Positions 56,701 through 64,000 of a stretch of DNA of 64,000 nt are shown piece after piece. The stretch comes from Taeniopygia guttata (taxonomy: Eukaryota; Chordata; Aves; Passeriformes; Estrildidae). Position 1 is the stretch's first letter; the number at the start of each line of letters is the position of its first letter. The DNA lies in assembly GCF_048771995.1 (NCBI RefSeq), contig NC_133026.1, forward strand, positions 104,484,001 to 104,548,000, in the 5' to 3' direction. The translations under genes were made by a program, and so were the position numbers. The notes beneath the pieces were generated by a model that was given only the letters and a program-made list of their open reading frames with translations, was not told the origin of the DNA and made no database searches.

Positions 56701-57276
56701 TTAAGACTTTAGCACTTCTCTCAGTATAATAGGAGATAACATAAAAAGCCAGATTTTTGTTATTATGGGCATTAAGGGACATTTCTCTTGAAACCCAGGT
56801 AAACATCTGTAACAATCTGCTCTCGAAGCTCGAGTAGGTTTGGAAAGCTGCAGGAAATGTGTAGGTCAGTCTGTCAGTAAATAAACAGAAGATTTAAAAT
56901 GGGGTGGATAGGGAAAGATTCATTTGCAATGTCTGGAGATGTTCCCCGTGTCTCACTGATTCCTTCTCTGTTTTCTCCAGGTCCAGAGGCGCAACGGGAC
57001 AAAGCCATGACGGGCGAGCAGATCGAGTCCTTTGCAAACAGGCTGGGGGAGCAGTGGAAGGCCTTGGCCCCCTACTTGGAGATGAAGGACTCTGATATCC
57101 GGCAGATCGAGCTGGACAGCGAGGACGTGAGGATGAGAGCGAAGCAGCTGCTGGTGGCCTGGCAGGATCAGGAGGGCCCTCACGCCACCCCTGAGAACCT
57201 GATCACGGCGCTGACCAAAGCCGGGCTCGGGGACCTGGCCGAAAGCCTCACCAACGACACCGAAGGCAGCAGCTAA
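39223..57276 (+). CDS. THOC1: THO complex subunit 1 (Hpr1 / p84N5), complete, 21 coding exons
   Basis: Nuclear subunit of THO, the core of TREX, which couples transcription elongation to mRNP packaging and export with UAP56 and ALYREF; also known as the Rb-binding p84. The 21 exons listed separately join into 1971 bases, 656 residues plus TAA, against ~657 in human, with every junction in phase. Start [15 protein letters not shown], with A at -3, is the family start. Layout: helical THOC1/Hpr1 domain from ~residue 10 to ~480, an acidic insert near 205-220 ([18 protein letters not shown]), a basic nuclear-localisation stretch near 409-418 ([10 protein letters not shown]), an acidic linker near 545-556 ([12 protein letters not shown]), and a C-terminal death domain ~565-650. 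Housekeeping CpG-island promoter. No disruption seen. Confidence 0.98.
39271..40358 (+). other. THOC1: THOC1 intron 1
   Basis: Starts in the CpG island (to ~39520) and becomes AT-rich. It contains a decayed CR1 fragment at ~39840-40015. Confidence 0.85.
39840..40015 (+). mobile_element. CR1 LINE 3' fragment in THOC1 intron 1
   Basis: caagtttgcaggtgatagaa, then aactgggaggagt, and later gccaggagttggacttgata with atccttgtgggtccc match the 3' end of CR1 (from memory). The ending gaatgtcctctgatctgtg resembles the short terminal repeats of CR1. Sense to THOC1. Confidence 0.8.
40359..40432 (+). CDS. THOC1: THOC1 exon 2
   Basis: Acceptor ggtag; encodes [19 protein letters not shown] then NQVPG; donor gtaagt at 40433 splits a Ser codon. 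Confidence 0.95.
40540..40600 (+). CDS. THOC1: THOC1 exon 3
   Basis: Acceptor ttgcag; encodes [20 protein letters not shown]; donor gtaagt at 40601. Confidence 0.96.
40601..41509 (+). other. THOC1: THOC1 intron 3
   Basis: Non-coding; includes the CR1 fragment at ~40918-41160. Confidence 0.85.
40918..41160 (+). mobile_element. CR1 LINE 3' fragment in THOC1 intron 3
   Basis: gtgagggtggtgaggcactg, gaacaagttgtccc, gtcaggttggatggggcttt and gtgtctctgcccctggcagc match the CR1 3' untranslated region. The end ttttgtgatgtg recalls its terminal repeat. An open frame at 40819-41079 is a by-product of this element. Confidence 0.9.
41510..41576 (+). CDS. THOC1: THOC1 exon 4
   Basis: Acceptor gtttag; encodes [20 protein letters not shown] then TE; donor gtgagc at 41577. 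Confidence 0.95.
41577..42621 (+). other. THOC1: THOC1 intron 4
   Basis: AT-rich, 1.0 kb; nothing recognised. Confidence 0.8.
42622..42740 (+). CDS. THOC1: THOC1 exon 5
   Basis: Acceptor ctcatag; encodes [20 protein letters not shown] through [11 protein letters not shown]; donor gtgggt at 42741. Confidence 0.96.
42741..43951 (+). other. THOC1: THOC1 introns 5 and 6 (around exon 6)
   Basis: Two introns of 667 and 495 bases, AT-rich, without recognised elements. Confidence 0.8.
43408..43456 (+). CDS. THOC1: THOC1 exon 6
   Basis: Acceptor tttcag; encodes [16 protein letters not shown]; donor gtgagt at 43457. Confidence 0.96.
43952..44047 (+). CDS. THOC1: THOC1 exon 7
   Basis: Acceptor atttag; encodes [20 protein letters not shown] then [12 protein letters not shown]; donor gtgaga at 44048. 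Extremely conserved helical segment. Confidence 0.96.
44315..44397 (+). CDS. THOC1: THOC1 exon 8
   Basis: Acceptor cacag; encodes [20 protein letters not shown] then HESTLGQK; donor gtgaaa at 44398 (weak consensus). Confidence 0.94.
44809..44882 (+). CDS. THOC1: THOC1 exon 9: acidic insert
   Basis: Acceptor atttag; encodes [20 protein letters not shown] then APTS, an acidic, probably disordered segment; donor gtgagc at 44883 splits a Cys codon. Confidence 0.95.
44883..45485 (+). other. THOC1: THOC1 intron 9
   Basis: 603 bases, AT-rich, no recognised element. Intron 8 (44398-44808, 411 bases) is also empty. Confidence 0.8.
45486..45594 (+). CDS. THOC1: THOC1 exon 10
   Basis: Acceptor cacag; encodes [20 protein letters not shown] through SWKTFLK; donor gtaatc at 45595. 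Confidence 0.96.
45595..46633 (+). other. THOC1: THOC1 intron 10
   Basis: 1.04 kb; an A12-type run near 46252. Nothing else recognised. Confidence 0.8.
46634..46765 (+). CDS. THOC1: THOC1 exon 11
   Basis: Acceptor ttatag; encodes 44 codons, [20 protein letters not shown] through KFLTSEK; donor gtatgt at 46766. GC3 is only about one third, typical of the body of this gene. Confidence 0.96.
46766..47136 (+). other. THOC1: THOC1 intron 11
   Basis: 371 bases, over a third of which is an antisense CR1 fragment. Confidence 0.8.
46798..46935 (-). mobile_element. CR1 LINE 3' fragment, antisense, in THOC1 intron 11
   Basis: gaggttggaaggaactt..., cctgctcaaggctctcagct, tgtccagtcgagactccaca and gtttctctgggtatccca match the reverse complement of a CR1 3' region with internal deletion. 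Consensus recalled, not searched. Confidence 0.8.
47137..47237 (+). CDS. THOC1: THOC1 exon 12
   Basis: Acceptor gtttag; encodes [20 protein letters not shown] through KGQVKFK; donor gtaatg at 47238. Confidence 0.96.
47238..48496 (+). other. THOC1: THOC1 intron 12
   Basis: 1.26 kb, no recognised element. Confidence 0.8.
48497..48563 (+). CDS. THOC1: THOC1 exon 13
   Basis: Acceptor ttgcag; encodes [20 protein letters not shown] then YQ; donor gttggt at 48564, a weak site. Confidence 0.94.
48727..48777 (+). CDS. THOC1: THOC1 exon 14
   Basis: Acceptor tcatag; encodes [17 protein letters not shown]; donor gtgagt at 48778. Only 163 bases of intron precede it; in-frame, so skippable. Confidence 0.95.
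48778..50772 (+). other. THOC1: THOC1 introns 14 and 15 (around exon 15)
   Basis: Introns of 662 and 1262 bases; no recognised element or secondary gene. Confidence 0.75.
49440..49510 (+). CDS. THOC1: THOC1 exon 15
   Basis: Acceptor ctacag; encodes [20 protein letters not shown] then VKE; donor gtaact at 49511. Confidence 0.95.
50773..50868 (+). CDS. THOC1: THOC1 exon 16: nuclear localisation segment
   Basis: Acceptor ctttag; encodes [20 protein letters not shown] then [11 protein letters not shown]; donor gtacgt at 50869. Holds the basic RKR cluster where the family has its nuclear localisation signal. Confidence 0.95.
51148..51213 (+). CDS. THOC1: THOC1 exon 17
   Basis: Acceptor ttcag; encodes [20 protein letters not shown] then S. 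The donor is a tandem GTAGGTAG (51214 and 51218); only the first keeps frame with exon 18. Confidence 0.93.
51214..53142 (+). other. THOC1: THOC1 intron 17 (1.9 kb)
   Basis: No exon recognised. An A/T-rich patch with repeated aataaa-like words lies at 52078-52120. A processed-pseudogene origin of 51740-52120 was considered but no parent gene was recognised. Confidence 0.7.
53143..53226 (+). CDS. THOC1: THOC1 exon 18
   Basis: Acceptor after a T run (ttttag); encodes [20 protein letters not shown] then NMVENKY; donor gtacgt at 53227. Confidence 0.95.
53450..53597 (+). CDS. THOC1: THOC1 exon 19
   Basis: Acceptor gtcgtag; encodes [20 protein letters not shown] through [10 protein letters not shown]; donor gtaagt at 53598. 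One of the most conserved parts of the family. Confidence 0.97.
53691..53720. repeat. A30 homopolymer
   Basis: Thirty consecutive A after acagaagggg. No retrocopy could be recognised upstream, so it is called simple sequence. Confidence 0.95.
53872..53923. repeat. TA/TG-rich microsatellite
   Basis: tatatttatatgtatgtgtg then tgaatatatacacatatata: alternating purine-pyrimidine sequence of about 50 bases. Confidence 0.85.
55040..55118 (+). CDS. THOC1: THOC1 exon 20: acidic linker
   Basis: Acceptor ttgtag; encodes [20 protein letters not shown] then LKENNE; donor gtaaga at 55119. Confidence 0.96.
55119..56980 (+). other. THOC1: THOC1 intron 20 (1.9 kb)
   Basis: Pyrimidine-rich between ~55600 and 55960. 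Contains a 19-bp tandem duplication at 56082-56119. No recognised mobile element. Confidence 0.75.
56082..56119. repeat. Perfect 19-bp tandem duplication
   Basis: gctggcagagccatggtct occurs twice head to tail without a mismatch, in THOC1 intron 20. Confidence 0.95.
56981..57276 (+). CDS. THOC1: THOC1 exon 21: death domain and stop
   Basis: Acceptor tctccag; encodes [20 protein letters not shown] through [10 protein letters not shown] and TAA 57274-57276. Death domain signatures include [12 protein letters not shown] and [11 protein letters not shown]. By hand count ~85% of codons end in G or C, against about one third in exon 11. Confidence 0.97.
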
Positions 57277-57445
57277 CTCGCCTCAGATGCCAGCTGACTG
57301 ACTTGGGGCTGGGGGTGTTGGTAATTGTGACTCTTCTGGTGCTTGCCATTGATAATTGTTACTTTTGTTGCTAGGTAACAGATTTTTGATGGGTATTTTA
57401 TGTTCGGTAAAGGATATAAAGCTTTTTAATATTAATGTTGGATTG
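57277..57445 (+). other. THOC1: THOC1 3' untranslated region (estimated)
   Basis: No AATAAA lies soon after the stop. TATAAA at 57415-57420, followed by a T/GT-rich stretch (tgttggattgtcc), is the likeliest signal and gives a short 3' UTR like that of human THOC1 (from memory). Confidence 0.5.
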
Positions 57446-59040
57446 TCCAGATTGTCAGAGAAAATGATTAGACACCCTGGCCTGGAACTAGGAACGTTCA
57501 TCTTTGGTGCTAGAACATGAAGGGGAGGATGGAGAGTCCTGGCAGCTTTTGGGGCAGACTGTGGGACAGTTTGGCACCAGCAGAACTTGGGTTCCTCCCG
57601 CTGGACAGAGAATTGGCAAGCTTGTTCCTCACAGCAGCGAAGAACTGTGTGTGAAGGACTGTGTGGACTCCTTTCTTTGGAGTCACCCTTTGGGGTGATG
57701 GAGCTGAGGACTATCAAAACCTACCTGGTAGAGGTAAAATAAGACAGTTGTGATGGTGCTCCAAGACACAGCACTGACTTCCAGGGAAGAAGTGCTGTCC
57801 TGCACTCCCACTGAAATACTGGTTCAGTCACTGATCATGAGATTTCCATGCTGGTTTTTGTTAGTGATTATTTTTAGCTTCTCATTTTTTGGCTATGTAG
57901 GAACACCCCTGAGTACTGGTAAGCAAATTTTTTTGTCAGAGGTTACTGTGAAGGTTTCATTTTAAGGCCATGGTTGTAGATGGGTACAGGCTGTTTTTCC
58001 CTCAAAATGGGAGAGATTTTTGTGGTGTTAAGTGGCAGCTGGCTACAACTTGTTCTGTGGCTAGTTTGCGTAGTTTCTGTCACTGAACTCTTCTCTATGT
58101 TTCTTCAGCTGTTCACTCATAGCTCTGAATTCCAGCATGATTAGCTACCATGTCAAAGCAGAGTTCCTGCCTGCAGAGCCATTGATAAGCCATTGAGTTT
58201 TGTGCCTGCTGCCCCACTTTGGACTTAAATGTGATTCGGAGTTTGATTAGAGTGCTTCAGTGAAGGTTGGTAGGGGCAGAGATACAGGAAAATTTTTGGA
58301 ACTAACAGCCCAGGTCTTAGCTCCTGCTGCTCATAGAGGCTGGTAGGAGTTTCAACTGGTTAAGGGACTTGAGCATATTGTGAGTGGAGCTGTGCAGGTG
58401 TAACTGACAACTTCAGTGCTGGGAAGGCTGAGGATGACAGCTAGAGGATGTAGTTCCACAAAGCAGCAACCAGGCACCGACACCATCCCTCCCTCCCTCC
58501 CCTGTAACAGGAACAGAGCCAGTACTGCCTTGGGGGTTTCCTTAATGGGCAGAACTTGCCTTGAAGCATCGTGCCACTTAAAATACAGCCCCAGGCCTTT
58601 GGTGTGCTCCCAGCTGAAGCTGTGCAGGGAAGGTGGCACTGGAGTAAAAATTGCAAGGCAGAAGAGCTACTTGTGACAGCCACAGCTGCTGCCAGTGTCC
58701 CCAGGGAAGGGTAAAAGAAGGACCCTTTCTGATCACAGGAGGCACAGGCAACAGAAGTGAAAGTATTTCGTATGATCATGGACCAGATCTTCCAGAAGGC
58801 ACTGGGACACATCAACACAGGGAACCTGTACATTGAAGGATGAGGGGGTTGATGAACTTGATAATGCTATTTAGGCTTAGCCAGCACTGAAAGACATTTT
58901 TTACAGTAGTCACACACATCCAGTTACTGCAGATGGTCCTGTAAGTAAGCGAAGCCCAGTTTTGCAGCCACCACACTGGACTTAGCTACTGAGTAATGAG
59001 TAACAGGAGAGGAGACACATCCCTACAGCTTAAAAAAAAG
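57446..59040. other. Spacer between convergent THOC1 and USP14 3' ends
   Basis: 1.6 kb without recognised gene. A short (CCCT)n run (ccctccctccctcc) is at 58489-58502. Later polyadenylation of either gene could extend into it, giving overlapping 3' ends. Confidence 0.65.
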
Positions 59041-59044
59041 TGAC

Positions 59045-59688
59045 TTTATTCCATGACTGCTTTGAGACATTCATCAGTGGTGGCCCAAGAAGTGAAAACA
59101 AATGCATACTGACTACAGTACCAGGACAGGAGCTGTTTTTAATGGAGACACATTGTTGATCACAATTTATTCCAAAATCATGAGATGCCAGCAACAGAAC
59201 AGACTGAATCAGCAGGTCAGGCTGGACAAATATACTTGATTGTAGCCACAGCTGTTGGCTACAGGCAGCAGCACTGAGTTACACAACAAGGCAACGATTT
59301 CTCTTCTACCTTCCCAACAGAACTGCCAGGTAAGGCAAAGGATGGACAGCTACTGAACTGTGGTATAAACCATGCAAGAGTAACAAATGTGAGAGTAGGT
59401 GTGTAATAAATACTTGATGACATTAGAGAAGAAGGAGGAGGAGAGCTCATTAAAAAAAAATTTTCTTCTGCAAGACATTAAAGCTATTTTAAGTATTGTC
59501 ACCACCACAGTGGGCAGTTCAGTCCCATAGTGACTAATTGGTACACGGATCAGTTTTAAAACAATATCCCTCTGCACATGAGAAGGTCTGAACAAATTAT
59601 TTATCCACTTGCTAAAGCTCTGGGGTTAAAGAAGTGATCAGTAATCAACATTTATTTCACACCTAGGCAGAATGGCTAAAACGGAAGA
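59045..59688 (-). other. USP14: USP14 3' untranslated region with polyadenylation signals
   Basis: On the - strand AATAAA occurs at 59656-59651 (33 bases past the stop), 59171-59166 and 59050-59045. Which is used cannot be read from sequence; the most distal is taken as the limit. Confidence 0.55.
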
Positions 59689-59840
59689 CTATTGTTCAGC
59701 TGCTTCTTCAACAACTTCAATTCTGCGAGGCCCATAGAGTAGAACATAAGCTATATGCCAGTCTCCACCCCCAGATAACCTCAAAATGTCTTCAGGTGTA
59801 ACAATGCTGACTTTGTCATCATCAAATTTAATCCATTCAT
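59689..59840 (-). CDS. USP14: USP14 last exon with stop
   Basis: Encodes EWIKFDDDKVSIVTPEDILR, then LSGGGDWHIAYVLLYGPRRI and EVVEEAAEQ, stop TAG at 59691-59689. Acceptor tccttgcag on the - strand. Catalytic Asp in FDDDK. Confidence 0.96.
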
Positions 59841-62800
59841 CTGCAAGGAAAACAAGAGGATCATCTGTAACTTAGGTGCATAAAATCTAATCTTGCTTAA
59901 CAGCCCCTTTGCTGAAAGGAGCTGTGAGGAGTGGTTAACAGGGCTGCAATTTGTTGGGTTTTTTTTTGGTTTTTTTTACCTTGTTTCCTTTTAACCCAAG
60001 ACACATAATGCCCAGAGGAACTTGATCTGCCTTGATGAGTTAGCACTGCCTGCAGGTCATAATAGCCGCAATTGTTAGAACCAATATCTGAAGGGGAAAG
60101 AAGAAGTAATGTTGAGTCCTACTTGACAGCTGCAGTATATATTAACAGGTAACAGACCAAAGATGCATCAGCCAGGCTACAGCACCATAGGTGTGTGCAA
60201 AACCCCAGCTACAGCACGGTACAAAACCATTGTGAACTAAAAGCAGCAGCTCTCTCAGCCAGGAGAGTCTCAGGAAACTGAAGATGTTGTGCATTCTTAT
60301 GAAATAAATATGTACCCATACGAGAATCACGGATGTAATGCACAGGGTGAGTGCTTTGGGCCTTCAGGCTCCAAGCCTCCCCACAACTTGGGCAACACCA
60401 GCACCACCACAGCACTTTTAGAAGTCCAGTTTAAGTTTCTGTTTTGATTTCAGCCTTCTACCACACACTGACCAGGCAGTGTGGAAAACAACTGCACATT
60501 ACATGCAGATGTCTTTTGATGTGCCTGTCTTCTATTATCACCAGCTTGTCAGATGGATGGCAATTATGCCTTTCACTATCTCAACGTTTTGGTTTATCCA
60601 AATCTTCCCATTTCTGTTAGTCTTTGAAGATTAATTTTCAAAAGCATTAAAGAGACAGGGTTCTCAAAGTAGTCCTACCATCAGGTACACTTAAACACAA
60701 GTAAATAGAAAGTTACTTTAAAGTAGATTTGCTTCCCTGTACTTACCATCAGGAAAAGAAAATGGTTCGTATTTAACTTCTTTCTGTGCACCATCACTTT
60801 TACTAGACTAAAAAAAAGAGTAAGTTGAATTAATGTGGAACAGTTTAATAAAAGCTCTAGCACAATCACATCAAATCCCAAGTTTCCATTAATTTAAGTA
60901 CATTTTTAAATCGAAACAGTTTTGTTCAACTTGAAAGAAGTTAATTACTCTATTTTTTAGGTGGACATACAAAAGCCTCATCTGAAGACCAGTTTTAAAG
61001 CAAATACATAACCATTGTAGCACATACTGCCTGCAGTGTTCACCCACGAGATTTATGGGTTTGTTTATGAAACAATTCTGCAATTGCAGATTTCTTCCTT
61101 GGTGGGGGCTTGTTAGCAGCAGAAGCAGCAATAAGAAAATACCAGAGACAGACTCTGGGTGCCAATGCATTCTGTTCAAAAATAGCACTCTTTCCTTGCT
61201 CCCATCTGTGTAAGAGGGGATGCAAGCCTTATCCAAATGTTTAAAAGAATTTACCAGGAGTTAGGTCAGGAAAAATACCAGCAAACTTTAAAAAAATGGC
61301 TAAAACACAACAATTTAGCTCATTTACTTTTGTCTTCATTAAAGACGGGGAAGTCAGTCTTAGAATTATGTAGACAGGATAAGACATGAAACCATTTGCC
61401 AAGTTTTTACAGTGCTGACTTTAAGCTGACTAGTACATGTACTCTAATTTTTACCAGCCAGGCACATAGCAGTGCCTTGTACAACCCTTTCCAGCTGCTG
61501 AGCAGGGAACAGCTTCCTACACTTCACTGAAGAAGGGAGCAGCCAGCAAACAGTACTATTTGAAAACAATATTTTTGTGTAACTTAAAGAAAACCTTTAG
61601 TCATAGCACTGGTAAACAGAAGCACTATGTTGTAATATATTAACACATGCTGTCTGACTACAGCATTTAATGTTTCTCATCAAGCAAACACACCAAAGCA
61701 GATATTGTATTACATGATAATAAAGGATAAAAAGATCTACAGCTCACTACCAAGGAGTGTGTTATGTAAGAAAATAATATATTTAGGGACATCAGGTTTT
61801 CTCTAGTCCTTATTAGTACCCCAATTTCAGCTGTAAGAATTAGTGGAAGTGTCAGGAGACTTACGTTCTTTGGCTGTTGATTTACTTTTTTGTCTTCTAG
61901 ATCTTTGAATTTTGATCGATAAGAAACCATTTTTTCCTGCAGGTCTGGCGTACACAGCTCATATACATCCAACATAAGAGGAAATTTGACATCCTAGGAA
62001 TTAAAAAACAAAGATTTATTAGCATGATTTGGTACTCCACATTAAAGCATTCGCCCATGGGAAGACAACACAAATTAAATGCAACCCTCTTCAAATTCAT
62101 GGCAACATTTCCTACTGGGTTTCTGGTGACAGTACTTACCAAAAGAGCTACAATGCTTTCACAGAAGAATGTCTAATTCAGTATAAACAAACCACTATAA
62201 ATTATTATATGCAGCACAGACTAATAATAAATAAGATTCTTTATTGTTAGCTGTCATACTTTCACACTACAGAAATGCCTATACAGGCCTAAAGGAAAAG
62301 AAAAAAGAGGCAGGCAAGTTGAATGAATGTACCCTGGCAAAAATGTTAATTTGTGCTATCTAAACTATGTTCTGAAATAGTTAATGTACCTTCCATCTTG
62401 ACTTCCTTTCCTCCTCTTATAAGGAAGAAGCATCTATCATGATGCTCCTCGGGCAGCTTACGAGGTCTGTCGGCCACAGCCAACAGAAAACAAAACCAGA
62501 ACATTCAACTGTTTGCAGCTGGTTCTTGCATTTGTCCATCAGAAAGCCAGACAATTAAAATAACTAATACAGGAAGTGTCAGACAGCATAAACATCTCCC
62601 ATCAACATTACAATACTGTTCAGCGTTCAAAAGCATGGCCCTCTCCACATTCTTCTCAGAACCACTAGTGAGAAAAGACCAAAAAAATCTTGTTTATTGT
62701 CATCCTGTAATATTAGCCGTACTGGGACAAACTCACTTCTGCCCCTCACCTTCTTCCTCAGTCTATTTTGGGTAGTGTAGTTTGTCACACATCATCACAA

Positions 62801-63420
62801 CTGGGAACAAAACTACTTTGTACTTGAGTAAAGAAACTGCACTCAATGTTTTAAAATGCAATTTAAAGGCAAACAATTTAGTTAGTCTTCAAGTCCTCAT
62901 TGTCTACCTTTAATAAAAACTCAGAGAAAACATAAGGAGGAATTAAACTTTAATATGCAGACAACTTACCTTAAGAACTTTTGCATTCACAGATTCTTTC
63001 TCTTTGTAAAAAAATCTAACCATCTGAATAGTCAGGTATGCTGGCAAGCGACTAATTTTGGACTATAAAAAAAACAAATTAGAAAAAGCTATTACTTTAA
63101 ATATTCATAGATCTTTTTTACCTTAAACACTGGTCATCCTAAATTACTGTCTATTCGGGGAATGTATTTGCACACAAACCCACAGGAATAAAACAAGGTC
63201 TCCTTTTTTGAAGCTCTGTCTTAAATTTCTTGGTAGTGGATACTGAGATGCTTTATAAACATAAATCACATCGTGCTGCAGCAGTAACTTTGTGGTTTGG
63301 AACAGAAAAATGACAATTAAAAGAATCATAAAGAGCAACAAAAGTACCACTCACAGATTTGATATAGAGTGCATTTCTCTGCAGCGTTGGAGAGAGTTTG
63401 GTGATTTCCTCCTGAAGACG
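59689..63420 (-). CDS. USP14: Ubiquitin carboxyl-terminal hydrolase 14, partial (C-terminal), 6 exons
   Basis: Cysteine deubiquitinase activated by binding the proteasome base (Rpn1); it trims ubiquitin from substrates and tunes their degradation. In transcription order the exons are 63420-63355, 63062-62970, 61993-61865, 60807-60747, 60087-59980 and 59840-59689. They join in frame into about 202 residues from RLQEEI to AAEQ and a TAG stop, matching the last part of the ~494-residue family. Visible: ISRLPAYLTIQMVRFFYKEK (USP fold, blocking-loop 1 region), a linker KKVNQQPKN-SSKSDGAQKEV, NNCGYYDLQAVLTHQG, SSSSGHYVSW with the catalytic His (435 in human) and the Ser phosphorylated by AKT (432), and WIKFDDDKV with the catalytic Asp (451). 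The N-terminal UBL domain and catalytic Cys lie beyond 64000. Confidence 0.97.
59980..60087 (-). CDS. USP14: USP14 exon with catalytic histidine
   Basis: Encodes IGSNNCGYYDLQAVLTHQGR then SSSSGHYVSWVKRKQ. HYVSW carries the catalytic His. Acceptor ccccttcag and donor gtaaaa on the - strand; the donor is followed by a long A/C-rich run. Confidence 0.96.
60088..60746 (-). other. USP14: USP14 intron
   Basis: 659 bases; nothing recognised. Confidence 0.8.
60747..60807 (-). CDS. USP14: USP14 exon: linker before the catalytic His segment
   Basis: Encodes SSKSDGAQKEVKYEPFSFPD and one base. The first residues diverge from human (linker), while EVKYEPFSF is conserved. Acceptor tttttttag, donor gtaagt on the - strand. 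Confidence 0.94.
60808..61864 (-). other. USP14: USP14 intron (1.06 kb)
   Basis: Non-coding; nothing recognised. Confidence 0.8.
61865..61993 (-). CDS. USP14: USP14 exon: middle of protease domain
   Basis: 43 codons, DVKFPLMLDVYELCTPDLQE through DLEDKKVNQQPKN. Acceptor ttcctag, donor gtaagt on the - strand. In-frame exon. Confidence 0.96.
61994..62969 (-). other. USP14: USP14 intron (0.98 kb)
   Basis: Non-coding; nothing recognised. Confidence 0.8.
62970..63062 (-). CDS. USP14: USP14 exon: core strands of protease domain
   Basis: 31 codons, SKISRLPAYLTIQMVRFFYK then EKESVNAKVLK. Acceptor tttatag, donor gtaagt on the - strand. In-frame exon. Confidence 0.97.
63355..63420 (-). CDS. USP14: USP14 exon, most upstream in the window
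   Basis: 22 codons, RLQEEITKLSPTLQRNALYI then KS. Acceptor ttgtaacag, donor gtgagt on the - strand. Earlier exons are outside the window. Confidence 0.96.
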
Positions 63421-64000
63421 CTGTTACAAGAAAAAGAAGTAACACATGTTCATCATAAAACACAGCTTAGAGAAAAGCACAACAGGAGTAAACAAACGAT
63501 TAGCTAAATCTTGTTCTGCCAGTCTCTTCTGTTGCTGTCAGCCATTACAACACATAAGATTTTGAAATTCCTTGGCAGAAAGGACCCTGCCCATTCATTC
63601 CTTCAGCTCCAGGCTCATTCCTGAACCCTGACAACACTGAGTTTCTCTCTGCAGAAAATTTTGCTCCACAGGAGTAGAATTCACAATTGGATTTTATTAT
63701 TAATTGTATCTGGACTTGGTTATAAATGTATCATATCATGCTTGGAAAACAACTGAAGAAAATAGGAAGTTTCCTGTGGGAAGAATATTTGCACATTTCT
63801 CAGCTCTTAGTCTCAAGCAGCCAGAGCTCCATCTAAATTGACAGCTGGTGTCTCCTAAAAAAAACTAGCTTGGTTCTTAGTGTTGCAATTCTCTTGCTCC
63901 AGGCAATCTAGCATAAAAATTGTAGATTTTTTTTTTTTGCCTGAAAGTGAAGTTTGTTTTTTTATAGTTTTTTTCATTTGTGAGCATTAGCTATTTTATC
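63421..64000 (-). other. USP14: USP14 intron, running off the window
   Basis: No further exon recognised to the edge. A T11 run near 63927. Confidence 0.75.

Overview
The window is a piece of a vertebrate nuclear genome, almost certainly a bird. It carries three spliced protein-coding genes with GT-AG introns, several decayed CR1 retrotransposon fragments (the dominant avian interspersed repeat), a solo retroviral-type LTR and compact introns. No prokaryotic operon, CRISPR array, rRNA or tRNA is visible. The gene order COLEC12 > THOC1 > < USP14 is, as I recall it, that of human 18p11.32 (flipped). The bird species cannot be fixed from sequence alone.

Layout. (1) 1-20150: 3' part of COLEC12 on the + strand (collectin-12 / scavenger receptor with C-type lectin). 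Eight coding exons run from the transmembrane anchor through coiled coil and collagen stalk to the lectin domain and a short C-terminal tail; the first ~20 codons lie upstream of the window. (2) 20150-38080: an ~18 kb AT-rich spacer with no supportable gene. Its landmark is a ~500 bp (TTCC)n polypyrimidine array just past the COLEC12 3' end. (3) 38090-39520: a CR1 copy split by a nested solo LTR, whose 3' half merges into the CpG-island promoter of THOC1. (4) 39223-57276: the complete THOC1 gene on the + strand, 21 coding exons joining without a frame break into 656 residues. (5) 57277-59040: short spacer between convergent 3' ends. (6) 59045-64000: 3' end of USP14 on the - strand, six exons covering the C-terminal half of the ubiquitin-protease domain.

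The three genes are not a functional unit. COLEC12 is a cell-surface pattern-recognition receptor. THOC1 is a nuclear mRNA-export (THO/TREX) subunit. USP14 is the proteasome-bound deubiquitinase. Their adjacency is old vertebrate synteny.

I found no new biological system here. The observations most worth a second look are the absorption of an LTR-interrupted CR1 into the THOC1 CpG island, the very high GC3 of the last THOC1 exon against AT-rich neighbours, and the higher-order structure of the TTCC array. Splice sites were placed by eye from protein similarity and phase; every junction of THOC1, in-window COLEC12 and in-window USP14 keeps the reading frame. Comparisons with human proteins and repeat consensus sequences are from memory, not from a search.
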